From Corynebacterium resistens DSM 45100 (GTDB lineage Bacteria > Actinomycetota > Actinomycetes > Mycobacteriales > Mycobacteriaceae), in assembly GCF_000177535.2 (NCBI RefSeq), contig NC_015673.1, positions 2,480,001 to 2,544,000 on the forward strand: 64,000 nucleotides of DNA, written 5' to 3'. Made by a program: the position numbers and the translations under genes. The notes beneath the pieces are model-generated. The model was not told where the DNA came from, ran no database searches, and saw only the letters and a program-made list of their open reading frames with translations. The number at the start of each line of letters is the position of its first letter. Within the stretch, counting starts at the first letter, position 1. Positions 36,083 through 45,407 of the stretch are shown here, one piece after another.

Positions 36083-36130
36083 CCTAATCTAACACGATTC
36101 TGTCAAAGTTGAGGAAGCGTGACAGATTAG
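36083..36130. repeat. 48-bp direct repeat, copy B (5' side of the AlbA_2 gene)
   Basis: The partner of copy A. It ends two bases before the GTG start at 36080 and holds the presumed promoter -10 (AATCTA/ATCTAA on the plus strand). It also lies just after the stop of the upstream unknown gene at 36136. Confidence 0.95.
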
Positions 36131-36135
36131 CGTTC

Positions 36136-37440
36136 TTAGCGCTGCAGGATGTAGCGGTACATTTCCAACCGTTCAACGATGGAACGCCGTGGGACCAACA
36201 ATGCGCAGGCCTCGTTGGGATCATCACCACTGCTAAACGCGCTCTCAGCTGAAGCGGTCGGGCTCCACGAATCCGCCCCCGCAGTGGCCAAGATCTTGAT
36301 CGTAGGGCGCGCCAACGATTGAATTTCAGCGTCCGTGAGATCCACCCGGCCCCCGTGATCGGACTCGTTGCTGCCATTGACACTCACTGCGTAAATGCCT
36401 GCCGTACCGCGCGCCTTCGCCGTTTTGGACTCAGCCTTCCGCCGATCCTTCGCCTCAGCCAAAGCAGCCATAAAAGCTTCGCTAGTTTCCGCCACCATGT
36501 CTTCGCCACCCAGGGTAGACAGCGCAATGATGCGCGCCCAAGCCGCTGCGCGAGCCTTCGGGGTTTTCTCAATGGGCAAGTCCGCCAGTTGTTCCGCCAC
36601 CTGCTCATCTACTACCGCTGGGCGATCCAAATCCAGCGCCTGCAAAAGAGGAATGAACTGGAAAAGCTGATACTTTTTCAACAACTTCGCCAGTTCCGGC
36701 TTGAGGTTCGCCAGAACGTTTTCCACTGGGTCTTCCCCGGCGAGCTCTACGTTCACACGCTCAATATCCACAGCCTTCGCGGGGTACCCAGGCGGCTGGG
36801 TTTCCCCGTGAGTAAGCTCCACGCCCGCTGCTTCGTCGTCAGGGATGAAATCGGCCCCCAACAGCAGCGCATCGGGTTGGTCCGAGGCGGCGTCGAGATC
36901 AGAAAAACCCGCGTAGCCCGGCCACTCGTCGACTGATTCGCCGGCCGAAGGGATGGGTACGCCACGGGGTACGGAGCTGGCTACCGTGCATGTGAAAGCC
37001 GCATCGCCAATCTTGAGAACGGCTCCGGAACCCACCGCGAGGGCATCGCCAACTTCGGTGCCTGGGGAATGCGAATCGCGAGAGTACACGCGCAGCACTC
37101 CATCCCGGCGCGCCCGCAGCGACCACGTTTTTGCCAGCGGCTTCGTGGGAACTAACGCGTCCACAGTCTGTGGCCATTGAAAACTCACCAAGATGGTTTC
37201 AGCGAATTCAGCCACGCTGGCAGCGCTTGTCACGCTAAGCAAACGCGAAAAATACCCCACGCCTGGCTGGGCGTAATCCACGACGATGAGGAAGTTTTCT
37301 GCAAGTGAAGGCTGTTGTTGGAGGAAAGGCTCAGCCGCCGAGCGCACGCCTGGAAACGCAACGATGCGCGCGGATTGCGCGGGGGAGCCGGCTGTGTGCC
37401 GGATTTTCCCCGCTGCCCCTCGTGCATTTGTTGCAACCAT
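36136..37440 (-). CDS. Uncharacterised protein
   Basis: The 434-residue protein has no signal peptide or membrane helix. The N-terminal half is beta-rich (ENFLIVVDYAQPGVGYFSRLLS, VLRVYSRDSHSPGTEVGDALAVGSGAVLKIGDAAFTC). The C-terminal half is helical with a basic patch (AEAKDRRKAESKTAKARG). It lies five bases after the stop of another unknown gene, so they form an operon. I do not recognise the family. The repeat-flanked cassette sits immediately downstream. Confidence 0.65.
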   Translation of the reverse strand: MVATNARGAAGKIRHTAGSPAQSARIVAFPGVRSAAEPFLQQQPSLAENFLIVVDYAQPGVGYFSRLLSVTSAASVAEFAETILVSFQWPQTVDALVPTKPLAKTWSLRARRDGVLRVYSRDSHSPGTEVGDALAVGSGAVLKIGDAAFTCTVASSVPRGVPIPSAGESVDEWPGYAGFSDLDAASDQPDALLLGADFIPDDEAAGVELTHGETQPPGYPAKAVDIERVNVELAGEDPVENVLANLKPELAKLLKKYQLFQFIPLLQALDLDRPAVVDEQVAEQLADLPIEKTPKARAAAWARIIALSTLGGEDMVAETSEAFMAALAEAKDRRKAESKTAKARGTAGIYAVSVNGSNESDHGGRVDLTDAEIQSLARPTIKILATAGADSWSPTASAESAFSSGDDPNEACALLVPRRSIVERLEMYRYILQR

Positions 37441-37445
37441 GGCAC

Positions 37446-38228
37446 TTAGCGTAATGGCGCTCCCTTGGGTTCGCTGTGCAAAGGATTCGCCTGGCCCAGT
37501 CTGCGAGCGCGGAGTTTATCGAACGCATTCCACTCGATTAGCCATTCGCGCAGGTTGCGCGCGGTGGTGAGGGCTTGGCTCACGGCGGGTGAAAGCTGGG
37601 AATCTTCTCGCAGAATTTTTTCCCCAGCTTCGGGTTCGCTACCGGAATCGCGATCGCTACCGGAATCGCTTTCACCGTCCGACTGGGTCTGGTCGCGTGC
37701 TTCGGTTTCAACCCCAGGGCTCACCTTCGCTAGGAACTCGCCTAACTCCGGCACCTCACCCCACGCCGGTTGCCGCTTTCCGGGAGCTTGCTCCGCGAAC
37801 AGCTCCCTAGCCTGCGCAAATTCTTCGTGGGTGGCGGCCGTGGTGGCGTCGGGATCAATCAGCAAAACTCCCTTGCCCAGCAACTTCTCAAACGGCGCCC
37901 GCGGCGTGCCCGGCGCGAGCAACACCGGATAGCGCAGGAGGGTGCGGATCATTGCCTCGGGATCATGCCGATTCTCGATCCATTCGGCCTCGGCGGCAAA
38001 CCCTGTGATTCCCTCCGGTGTGACCACCCACGCGCCCGAAAAATCGCCGCGCTGCACGGCCGGATCGGTTTCCACTTGCCAGATTGCAACGGTCGCGCAG
38101 GTGAGGTCTAGATTGCCGGTTTCTTGGGCGCTGCCGGCATTCTTCTTTTCCTCCGACGCCGCCACGACCATGATCGGGTCGTACACAACCTGCTGGGTTT
38201 CCGCTTGATTTTGGGACATGGTTGCCAT
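37446..38228 (-). CDS. Uncharacterised acidic protein
   Basis: About 260 residues are read from ATG 38228 (MATMSQNQAETQQV); ATG 38219 and an upstream GTG are alternatives. The N-terminal half is compact (TCATVAIWQVETDPAVQRGDFSGAWVVTPEGITGFAAEAEWIENR). An Asp/Ser/Glu-rich linker (GESDSGSDRDSGSEPEAGEK) follows, then a short helical C-terminus. No recognised motif. It is cotranscribed with the following unknown gene, so the two probably act together. Confidence 0.62.
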   Translation of the reverse strand: MATMSQNQAETQQVVYDPIMVVAASEEKKNAGSAQETGNLDLTCATVAIWQVETDPAVQRGDFSGAWVVTPEGITGFAAEAEWIENRHDPEAMIRTLLRYPVLLAPGTPRAPFEKLLGKGVLLIDPDATTAATHEEFAQARELFAEQAPGKRQPAWGEVPELGEFLAKVSPGVETEARDQTQSDGESDSGSDRDSGSEPEAGEKILREDSQLSPAVSQALTTARNLREWLIEWNAFDKLRARRLGQANPLHSEPKGAPLR

Positions 38229-38328
38229 CGTAATCAGCGGTGCCGGCGATGGTAGAAGGTGACATGATTCCCGCACTTCAGGGGTGCTTTAATGTGCATC
38301 GCAGCTGTGGCAGCGGCGGGCTTGAGGC

Positions 38329-39384
38329 TTAATTGGCCTTCGCCGCGATAGCCGCCGCCACGATGTCGTCGATCAACCGCGCTGCCACTCGCGCCGTGCG
38401 GTTATCAACATCCACACTGGGATTCAGCTCCACCACGTCCACCAGCCGCACCTTGCCCGTTGCGGCGATAGCCTTGGCGGCGGCCCGAATGTGGCTGAGT
38501 GGAACGCCCAGGCCCGCCGGGGCTGAAACCCCCGGTGCTTCATTCGCTGGCAGAACGTCCAAATCAATACTCAGGTGAATGTGCTCATGCTCATGGCATG
38601 TCGCGGTCGCTAGGTTTGCCACCTGCTGTGGTGTCATCGCCAACAATTCTTCGTCCAGCACCACGCGGGCACCAAGGCGATCCGCCGTGTCGAAGAGCAC
38701 TTTGGTGTTGTTGGGCTTGGAAATGCCCCAAACGTGATAATCGAACTTATCGCCCACTAGCTCAGCGATCTGCAGGAATGGGGTGCCTGACGTGGGCTTT
38801 TCTGCGGAACGCAGATCAAAGTGCGCATCGAGGTTCACAATGCCAGTGCTGCCCACTTCATCCGTGGCACCAGCAGATTCACTGCCTTGTTCGAAAGTGC
38901 TCTGCTCGATACTGCTCTGTTCATCGTGAGCACTGCCGGTTTCTAACCCCTTGCTGTGCAGGGCTCGGTGTAGCCCACGGTGCGTAGCGAAAGACGTTTC
39001 GTGCCCTCCACCCAAGACAACCACGAGGTTGTTTTTCGCGATGAGCTGCTGCACTCGCTGAGAGAGTTCCTCCTGCGATCCTTCGAGATCATCACCCTGG
39101 GTGCAGACCGTTCCCGCGTCCACGCGGGGGTGATCATCGTGGATCGCTAGGCTACCCAATACTCCACGGATCGCCTCCGGGCCAGCAGCTGCACCTTGAC
39201 GACCGCTATTGCGCAGCACGCCTTCATCTGATGCGTAACCCAGCAGAGCCACTGCATCATGCGTGTCATCCGCCGCCGAGGTAATCACGGAGTTCCACCG
39301 GGCGTGTTCTGGGCCGGGGCCATCCACGCGCCCCTTCCATTCGCCGGGTTCACTGAATAGTGGCAGTTCATCGACAGTGTTCAT
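38329..39384 (-). CDS. hutG: Formimidoylglutamase HutG (arginase/ureohydrolase family)
   Basis: The 351-residue manganese enzyme has the metal-binding elements GGGHETS, NLDAHFDLR and SIDLDVLP. It hydrolyses N-formimidoyl-glutamate to glutamate and formamide, the last step of histidine degradation. The start at 39384 is preceded by GGAGGATGCC. A non-conserved Ser/Glu insertion (EQSSIEQSTFEQGSESAG) interrupts the chain before the DAHFD strand. It is divergent from hutR with a perfect HutR-type operator between them. Confidence 0.93.
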   Translation of the reverse strand: MNTVDELPLFSEPGEWKGRVDGPGPEHARWNSVITSAADDTHDAVALLGYASDEGVLRNSGRQGAAAGPEAIRGVLGSLAIHDDHPRVDAGTVCTQGDDLEGSQEELSQRVQQLIAKNNLVVVLGGGHETSFATHRGLHRALHSKGLETGSAHDEQSSIEQSTFEQGSESAGATDEVGSTGIVNLDAHFDLRSAEKPTSGTPFLQIAELVGDKFDYHVWGISKPNNTKVLFDTADRLGARVVLDEELLAMTPQQVANLATATCHEHEHIHLSIDLDVLPANEAPGVSAPAGLGVPLSHIRAAAKAIAATGKVRLVDVVELNPSVDVDNRTARVAARLIDDIVAAAIAAKAN

Positions 39385-39475
39385 GGCATCCTCCGAGTCG
39401 TCGTTTCCCCTCCCCACCCTAGGTGCGGTAAGGCTCCCGCGCGGCCGGGGAACGACTATTCCGGGCCGGTCAGTG

Positions 39476-39489
39476 TCTGAAATACCAGA
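39476..39489. promoter_or_regulatory. HutR operator between hutG and hutR
   Basis: TCTGAAATACCAGA is a perfect match to the 14-bp motif TCTGwwATwCCAGA that I recall for HutR of C. resistens. It sits 92 bases upstream of hutG and 43 bases upstream of hutR, so it can control both. Confidence 0.88.
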
Positions 39490-39518
39490 TTCGTGCCAGC
39501 CTCCCCGGCCACGCCCGC

Positions 39519-39524
39519 TAGGAT
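39519..39524 (+). promoter_or_regulatory. -10 box of hutR (probable leaderless transcript)
   Basis: TAGGAT ends seven bases before the GTG start at 39532 and there is no Shine-Dalgarno sequence. The operator at 39476-39489 would lie just upstream of the -35 zone. Confidence 0.5.
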
Positions 39525-39531
39525 CTAGCCC

Positions 39532-40257
39532 GTGAAGTCTCCGCGTGTCCCCGCTGCCCGCAATGCCTTGCGCATCCTCAACCTGTTGTCTCAGATGGAT
39601 GTGCCGATCTCCGCAGCGCGGATTCGCAACGAACTGGAACTACCGCGTTCCTCGACTTATCACCTGCTCAACGAAATGGTGGAATCCGGCTTCGTGGTTC
39701 ACCTTCCGGAACAGCAAACTTACGGCCTGGGAATGGTGGCTTATTCGATGGCCAATGCCTATACCCAACAGCAACCACTTGTGCGGCTGGCGAACCGCAA
39801 GCTCGAAGCAATCGCAGAACTATCCAAAGGCTCGTGCCACCTTTCGCGTTTGGCTGGGCCCGAGGTGCTCTATCTCCAAGAGGTCCGCAGTTCCAAAGCC
39901 GTCTCGCTGGTCACCAAAGTTGGTGTACGCCTTCCCGCTACGCGCACTGCATCTGGTCGCGCGATGCTCTCCCACCTGCCTGAAAACGAAGTTAGGGCAT
40001 TGTTTTCCATTGCGGGAGATGAAAACTATGGAAGTTTCCGACGAATTCTGGACGAAACTGCCGAACGTGGATGGGCCGAAGAACATGAAGAAATCAGTCG
40101 CGGCCAATCCACGGTAGCCGTGGCAGTCCTCGATCACCTAGATCGCCCCGCGGCAGCCGTTGCTTCCACTTTCCCCACCACAGTAGGTTGCGCCGAGGGC
40201 GTCATAGAACAACTGCAGAAGCTAGCTGCCTTCCTGCGGGAAAGAATGTACAGCTAA
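39532..40257 (+). CDS. hutR: IclR-family regulator of histidine utilisation (HutR)
   Basis: The 241-residue IclR protein has an N-terminal winged helix (AARNALRILNLLSQMDVPISAARIRNELELPRSSTYHLLNEMVESGFV) and a C-terminal ligand domain (LPATRTASGRAMLSHLPENEV). Encoded in the middle of the hut cluster, it is the expected pathway regulator. Histidine or urocanate is the likely effector by analogy. The start is GTG with TAGGAT seven bases upstream. Its stop abuts the hutI stop on the other strand. Confidence 0.92.
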   Translation: MKSPRVPAARNALRILNLLSQMDVPISAARIRNELELPRSSTYHLLNEMVESGFVVHLPEQQTYGLGMVAYSMANAYTQQQPLVRLANRKLEAIAELSKGSCHLSRLAGPEVLYLQEVRSSKAVSLVTKVGVRLPATRTASGRAMLSHLPENEVRALFSIAGDENYGSFRRILDETAERGWAEEHEEISRGQSTVAVAVLDHLDRPAAAVASTFPTTVGCAEGVIEQLQKLAAFLRERMYS

Positions 40258-41436
40258 CTACGCAACCTGCTTGCCACCGATGTAGGTCCGCCACGTCGTG
40301 ACCATGCCTGGCCGGTATGCCAGATCGATCGCGTGTGGCGTATCCAGCACCTGGAAATCCGCCGCCGCACCGATAGCCAAGGTGCCCTTCGCTGGGCGCC
40401 CCTTCGCATCCTTGCCCTCACCGACGTCGTGACGGCGCAGTGCTCGCGCACCTCCCGTAGTCGCCGCGTGAATCGCCTCATCCAAAGAAAGTTTCTGCTG
40501 CAAAACCGCGGTGGTCACGCAGAAATTCATGGACGACGTGTACGAGGTCCCCGGGTTGCAGTTGGATGCAATGGCAACGTGCGCACCGGCGTCGAGAAGC
40601 CTACGAACCGGTGCCAGCTCCTGCCGAGTCGACAGGTCACAGGCCGGCAGTGCGGTGGCCACAGTCTCGGAATTGGCTAAGGCTTCGAAATCTTCCTCAC
40701 TGAGGTAGTTCACATGGTCGACCGACGCCGCCCCGAGCTCCACCGCCAAGCCCACACCTGGGCCCTCACCCAGCTGGTTGCCGTGCACACGCACACCTAG
40801 ACCGCGTTCCTGGCCCGCCTTCAACACACGCAAGGACTGCTCGTAGTTGAACGCGCCACGTTCACAGAAGACGTCGATCCAGCCCACGTGAGGCGCGACC
40901 GCGTCCAGCATGTCCCCGACAACGAGGTTCACATACTCCTCGGAATCCGCTCCCGGGGGAACTAGGTGTGCGCCGAGGAAGGTGACCTCATCCACATGCT
41001 CTTTAGCGATACGAGCGGCGAGTTCTTCCGATTCCACGTCAAGGCCGTAACCGGTTTTGGTTTCCATGCAGGTGGTGCCACCTGCCTGCGCCTGAGCCAC
41101 GCGCTGCGCCACCAGTTCTTGCAGGCGCTTTTCGCCCGCATTGCGGGTGGCCTCCATCGTCACTGCGATGCCGCCAGCCGCGTAGCCTTTGCCCGCCATA
41201 CGCGCCTCGAATTCGGCGGCACGATCGCCATCAAACACCAGGTGGGAGTGCGAATCTACCCAGCCGGGCAGCACCGCGCGACCACCGAGATCAACCCGTT
41301 CATCGGCCTCGGGAGCTTCCTTGGCCGAGCCGACCCAAGCGATCTGGCCGTCATCGACGACGAACGCAGCATCCTCGATAGTGCCCACCTTAGAGACGGT
41401 GTGTAGTTGCGAAATCCCAGTAAAGACAGTGCTCAA
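40258..41436 (-). CDS. hutI: Imidazolonepropionase HutI
   Basis: The 392-residue amidohydrolase has the metal motif DSHSHLVFDGDRAAEF, ETKTGYGL, HGNQLGEGPGV (His ligand), DHVNYLSEED and ASNCNPGTSYTSSM. It opens imidazolone-5-propanoate to N-formimidoyl-glutamate, the third step of the pathway. Only two bases separate it from hutU upstream, so hutU-hutI are one operon. It is convergent with hutR. Confidence 0.95.
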   Translation of the reverse strand: MSTVFTGISQLHTVSKVGTIEDAAFVVDDGQIAWVGSAKEAPEADERVDLGGRAVLPGWVDSHSHLVFDGDRAAEFEARMAGKGYAAGGIAVTMEATRNAGEKRLQELVAQRVAQAQAGGTTCMETKTGYGLDVESEELAARIAKEHVDEVTFLGAHLVPPGADSEEYVNLVVGDMLDAVAPHVGWIDVFCERGAFNYEQSLRVLKAGQERGLGVRVHGNQLGEGPGVGLAVELGAASVDHVNYLSEEDFEALANSETVATALPACDLSTRQELAPVRRLLDAGAHVAIASNCNPGTSYTSSMNFCVTTAVLQQKLSLDEAIHAATTGGARALRRHDVGEGKDAKGRPAKGTLAIGAAADFQVLDTPHAIDLAYRPGMVTTWRTYIGGKQVA

Positions 41437-41438
41437 AA

Positions 41439-43121
41439 CTATTTTCCTTCGCGAGACTTGAACTCCATAGGAACGCGCACACCGCGCTCCTCAGCAACCT
41501 CATGGGCTCGATCGTAACCGGCATCGACGTGACGGAACACACCCATTGCAGGGTCATTCGTCAGCACGGCACGCAGCTTTTCCTCGGCCAGCTCGGAACC
41601 ATCGGCCAGGCTGACCTGACCGGCGTGGATGGAACGGCCGATGCCCACACCGCCACCGTGGTGGATCGATACCCAAGTCGCACCAGAGGAAGTTGCGGTC
41701 AAAGCGTTCAGCAATGGCCAGTCAGCGATGGCATCAGAACCGTCGAGCATGGCCTCGGTTTCGCGGTATGGAGAGGCCACAGATCCGGAATCCAGGTGGT
41801 CGCGGCCGATGACAATTGGAGCCTTGACCTTGCCTTCACGAACCAGTTCATTGAACTTCAAGCCAGCCTTGTGGCGTTCGTTGTAGCCCAACCACGCAAT
41901 TCGAGCCGGCAGGCCCTCGAATTCGACGTACTCGCCAGCGGCGTCGATCCAACGGTGCAGGTGCTCGTTTTCTGGGAACAACTCCTTGATGGCTTCATCG
42001 GTGACCTTGATGTCCTCTGGGTCGCCGGAAAGCGCCACCCAGCGGAAAGGTCCCAGCCCCTCGCAGAACAGTGGGCGGATGTAGGCCGGAACGAAGCCGG
42101 GGAACTCGAAAGCGCGGGAGTATCCAGCGTGGCGCGCTTCGTCACGGATGGAGTTGCCGTAGTCAAAGACCTCAGCGCCCTCATCCTGGAACTCCACCAT
42201 GGCCTGTACCTGAGCCGCCATGGACTCGCGGGCCTTCTTAGTGAAGGTGATTGGGTCGGTCTTGGCCTCGCGGTCCCAGTCCTCCAAAGCGATTTCACTT
42301 GGCAAGTAGCTCAATGGATCGTGCGCGGAGGTCTGGTCAGTCACCACATCAATGGTGATGTCCCCGGCGCGATGACGCTTCAGCACTGCCGGGAAGATAT
42401 CAGCTGCGTTACCAACAACGCCGATGGATACGGCCTCCTTGGCTTCCTTTGCTTGGTTAGCTCGCTCGATGGCGGAATCCAGATCGTCAGCGATCTCATC
42501 CAAGTAACGCTTGGCTTTACGGCGCTCCAAGCGGTTGCGATCCACGTCCACGATGATGCACACGCCACCGTTGAGAGTGACGGCCAGTGGCTGTGCGCCA
42601 CCCATGCCACCACAACCACCGGTCAGGGAAATAGTTCCAGCCAAAGTGCCGCCAAAGCGCTTCTTGGCCACTGCCGCGAAGGTTTCGAACGTGCCCTGCA
42701 AAATGCCTTGGGTGGCGATGTAGATCCACGAACCCGCGGTCATCTGGCCGTACATGATTAGGCCTTCATCCTCGAGGCGACGGAACTCTTCCCAATTCGC
42801 CCAGTCGCCGACCAGGTTGGAGTTTGCAATGAGAACACGTGGCGCCCATTTATTGGTGCGTACCACACCAACGGGCTTGCCGGACTGCACCAGCAGCGTC
42901 TCGTCTTCTTCGAGGTCCTTGAGGGTTTCAACGATGGCATCGAATGCTTCCCAGCTGCGGGCTGCACGACCGGTGCCACCGTAGACAACGAGGTCATCGG
43001 GGCGCTCGGCTACCTCCGGATCGAGGTTGTTCATAAGCATGCGCAGCGGGGCTTCGGTCTGCCAGCTCTTGGCATTCAGTTCGGTGCCACGTGGTGCGTG
43101 TACTTCGCGAGGACCAGACAT
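41439..43121 (-). CDS. hutU: Urocanate hydratase HutU
   Basis: The 560-residue urocanase is of full length. Recognisable stretches are [63 protein letters not shown] and the C-terminal [22 protein letters not shown]. It binds NAD tightly and converts urocanate to imidazolonepropionate. A GAGGAA-type site precedes the ATG. A degenerate HutR-like palindrome lies upstream at 43248-43261, so it may have its own promoter separate from hutH. Confidence 0.96.
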   Translation of the reverse strand: MSGPREVHAPRGTELNAKSWQTEAPLRMLMNNLDPEVAERPDDLVVYGGTGRAARSWEAFDAIVETLKDLEEDETLLVQSGKPVGVVRTNKWAPRVLIANSNLVGDWANWEEFRRLEDEGLIMYGQMTAGSWIYIATQGILQGTFETFAAVAKKRFGGTLAGTISLTGGCGGMGGAQPLAVTLNGGVCIIVDVDRNRLERRKAKRYLDEIADDLDSAIERANQAKEAKEAVSIGVVGNAADIFPAVLKRHRAGDITIDVVTDQTSAHDPLSYLPSEIALEDWDREAKTDPITFTKKARESMAAQVQAMVEFQDEGAEVFDYGNSIRDEARHAGYSRAFEFPGFVPAYIRPLFCEGLGPFRWVALSGDPEDIKVTDEAIKELFPENEHLHRWIDAAGEYVEFEGLPARIAWLGYNERHKAGLKFNELVREGKVKAPIVIGRDHLDSGSVASPYRETEAMLDGSDAIADWPLLNALTATSSGATWVSIHHGGGVGIGRSIHAGQVSLADGSELAEEKLRAVLTNDPAMGVFRHVDAGYDRAHEVAEERGVRVPMEFKSREGK

Positions 43122-43247
43122 GATGGAGGAATCCTTCCTTGTAGATTCTGACGCTCCTAGAACTCATTGCCTCTAGAAGCAACATTCCTTTGTTTCCCAC
43201 ACAACCCCAGCGAGCCACTGTGTGCCACGTCACGGGATTGGCGCTTG

Positions 43248-43261
43248 TCTCTCATACGAGA
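43248..43261. promoter_or_regulatory. Candidate weak HutR site upstream of hutU
   Basis: TCTCTCATACGAGA agrees with TCTGwwATwCCAGA at 11 of 14 positions and is partly palindromic. It lies in the 162-bp gap between the hutH stop and hutU start. Confidence 0.4.
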
Positions 43262-43283
43262 CGAGCTCGAAGATGGGACTCGT

Positions 43284-44834
43284 TTAGCGCAGCGCGCCGA
43301 CCTTGTTCTCCACGGCGTTAACAACTGCACCGTTGACAACCAGCTCCACGACCGCCTCGATCTCGGGTGAGAGGTACCGGTCCGTTCCTGGACCTTCCGC
43401 GACCTCGCGCAGCGCTGCGATTGCGGCAGCAGTGCCCTTGGCTGGTTCACCATCGCGCATATCCACTGCACGCGCTGCGGTCAACAGCTCAATGGCCAAC
43501 ACCCGTTGCAGGCCATCGACCGATTTCCGCAGGGCACGAGCGGCGGACCAACCCATGGAGACGTGATCTTCTTGCATCGCCGACGATGGAATCGAATCCA
43601 CGGATGCCGGGGCGGCCAATCGCTTCATTTCCGAAACGATGCCAGCCTGGGTGTACTGCGCAATCATGTGGCCAGAATCGACGCCGGGATCATCCGCAAG
43701 GAAAGCGTTCAAACCGCGGTTACGCGCCTTATCGAGGAAACGATCCGTGCGGCGCTCCGAAATGGAAGCCAAGTCCGCCGCCACAATTGCGAGGAAGTCC
43801 AGAACATAAGCCACGGGAGCACCGTGGAAATTACCGTTAGACGTCACGCGCCCATCGAGCGCCACCACGGGATTATCCACGGCAGCGGCCAACTCACGAT
43901 CGGCGACGGTAGCCGCATGGGTTAGCGTGTCCCGGAAGCCACCAGCGACCTGCGGGGCACAGCGTACCGAGTAGGCATCCTGAACTTGGGTCTGCGCGAA
44001 TTCCTCTGCGGCGGCCGCGAGGATTCCCGAGTCTGCGGCGACAGTGCGAATATTCGCCGCAGCATCGGCCTGGCCCGGGTGCGGGCGCAGCTGCTGTAGA
44101 TCATCCGCGAACACGCTCAGGGTGCCCAGCAAGCCCTCGACGGTCAGTGCCGTGGCGATATCCGCGACCTTTGCGGCTTGGCGCAGATCTTCGATAGCGA
44201 GGCACAGTTGACCGAGCATGCCGTCGGTGCCGTTAATGAGCGCAAGGCCCTCTTTCTCATGCAGAGTCAGGGGTGCGATGGAGGCCTGGGATAGGGCCTG
44301 CGCGGCGTCGATGGGAGAAGAATCCCCAACCCGCACCTGGCCCTCACCCAGCAAAGCTAGGGCACAGTGCGCCAGGGGAGCTAGGTCGCCCGAACAACCC
44401 AAGGATCCGTATTCCTTAACAACCGGGGTGATGTCCGCATTGAGCAGCTGAGCGTAGGTTTCTACGACAACGGGGCGCACACCAGTGCGACCGGTGCACA
44501 GTGTGGAAAGGCGCAGGGTCATCAGCGCACGGATGACCTCCTTCTCGATTTCCGGACCAGAACCCGCGGCATGGGAACGTACGAGAGATGACTGCAACTG
44601 AGTGCGAAGTTCTGCCGGGATGTGGCGCTTGGCAAGAGCACCGAAACCGGTGGAAACTCCGTACACGGGCGTTTCTTGGTTGGCCAGCTCCTCGATGCGC
44701 TCTCGGGTTTCAGCGACAGCCTTGAGAGCATCCTCCGAAATCTCGACCTGCGCACCATAACGCGCGATGGCCACCACTTCTTCAATGGTGAGAGCTCCGA
44801 TGCCGATGGTGACGGACTTGGGGTACTGACTCAT
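43284..44834 (-). CDS. hutH: Histidine ammonia-lyase HutH
   Basis: The 516-residue ammonia-lyase starts at ATG 44834 after GGAGGAATCT; the longer frame is not supported. The MIO-forming segment reads GSLGCSGDLAPLAHCAL, so the cyclising triad would be Cys-Ser-Gly instead of the commoner Ala-Ser-Gly. YGVSTGFGALAK supplies the conserved tyrosine. It deaminates histidine to urocanate, the first step. A perfect HutR operator lies upstream. Confidence 0.95.
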   Translation of the reverse strand: MSQYPKSVTIGIGALTIEEVVAIARYGAQVEISEDALKAVAETRERIEELANQETPVYGVSTGFGALAKRHIPAELRTQLQSSLVRSHAAGSGPEIEKEVIRALMTLRLSTLCTGRTGVRPVVVETYAQLLNADITPVVKEYGSLGCSGDLAPLAHCALALLGEGQVRVGDSSPIDAAQALSQASIAPLTLHEKEGLALINGTDGMLGQLCLAIEDLRQAAKVADIATALTVEGLLGTLSVFADDLQQLRPHPGQADAAANIRTVAADSGILAAAAEEFAQTQVQDAYSVRCAPQVAGGFRDTLTHAATVADRELAAAVDNPVVALDGRVTSNGNFHGAPVAYVLDFLAIVAADLASISERRTDRFLDKARNRGLNAFLADDPGVDSGHMIAQYTQAGIVSEMKRLAAPASVDSIPSSAMQEDHVSMGWSAARALRKSVDGLQRVLAIELLTAARAVDMRDGEPAKGTAAAIAALREVAEGPGTDRYLSPEIEAVVELVVNGAVVNAVENKVGALR

Positions 44835-44961
44835 AGATTCCTCCGAGGTGTTGCTAGCTATCGCGGTTGACCTAGCTATAGCTTTTGGGCTTGTTAATGA
44901 GATCCCCATCACAATAATCTGGCCAATGAGTGGATCACCACCACATTCCGTGGGTGGGGTG

Positions 44962-44975
44962 TCTGGAATAACAGA
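44962..44975. promoter_or_regulatory. HutR operator upstream of hutH
   Basis: The minus-strand reading TCTGTTATTCCAGA is a perfect match to TCTGwwATwCCAGA. It lies 128 bases upstream of the hutH start and 67 bases upstream of the divergent small gene at 45042. Confidence 0.87.
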
Positions 44976-45041
44976 CTGCCCGCGGGGAGAGCCAACGCTG
45001 ATTACCGGCAGGGAAGTAGCGGTGAATTATCTTTAATAGCC

Positions 45042-45335
45042 ATGGCGATCTTCGATCTGTTCTCCAAAAAACAGCGCAGCCCCGAGGAACAGGAGCAACG
45101 CGCAAACCCCGAGCGTGTCGGCGGAGTGGGAGGGAGCTCCTCCTACGAAGCCTCTCACCGAACGCAGCTGCCACTGAATGAATTCATGACCCGCCTGATG
45201 GCTCAAGAATTGCCGATCATGGATAGCACCAGCCGGCAGCGCGTGAATCAGATCTTGCGTGATTACGAAGGGCCGGAAATTACCAGCGTGGAGGAACTAC
45301 CCAAGGAAATCCGCGACATTATGGATTTGTATTAA
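45042..45335 (+). CDS. Small uncharacterised protein
   Basis: This 97-residue hydrophilic protein begins MAIFDLFSKKQRSPEEQEQR. The C-terminal half is helical (LNEFMTRLMAQELPIMDSTSRQRVNQILRDYEG). TATCTT ends eight bases before the ATG with no Shine-Dalgarno, suggesting a leaderless transcript. It precedes dprE1 on the same strand by 72 bases. I do not recognise the family. Confidence 0.65.
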   Translation: MAIFDLFSKKQRSPEEQEQRANPERVGGVGGSSSYEASHRTQLPLNEFMTRLMAQELPIMDSTSRQRVNQILRDYEGPEITSVEELPKEIRDIMDLY

Positions 45336-45394
45336 TCACCTTCAAGCTTCCTGACGGGACGGCTCGCCTTCCCCGCGATGTCGCGCCCGCCTAC

Positions 45395-45400
45395 TACAGT
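45395..45400 (+). promoter_or_regulatory. -10 box of dprE1 (probable leaderless transcript)
   Basis: TACAGT ends seven bases before ATG 45408; no Shine-Dalgarno is present. Confidence 0.5.
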
Positions 45401-45407
45401 GGTAGGC

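Noticed and set aside
41502..42761. 419-codon plus-strand frame inside hutU
   Set aside because: Antisense to a clearly recognisable urocanase; long only because of high GC content.
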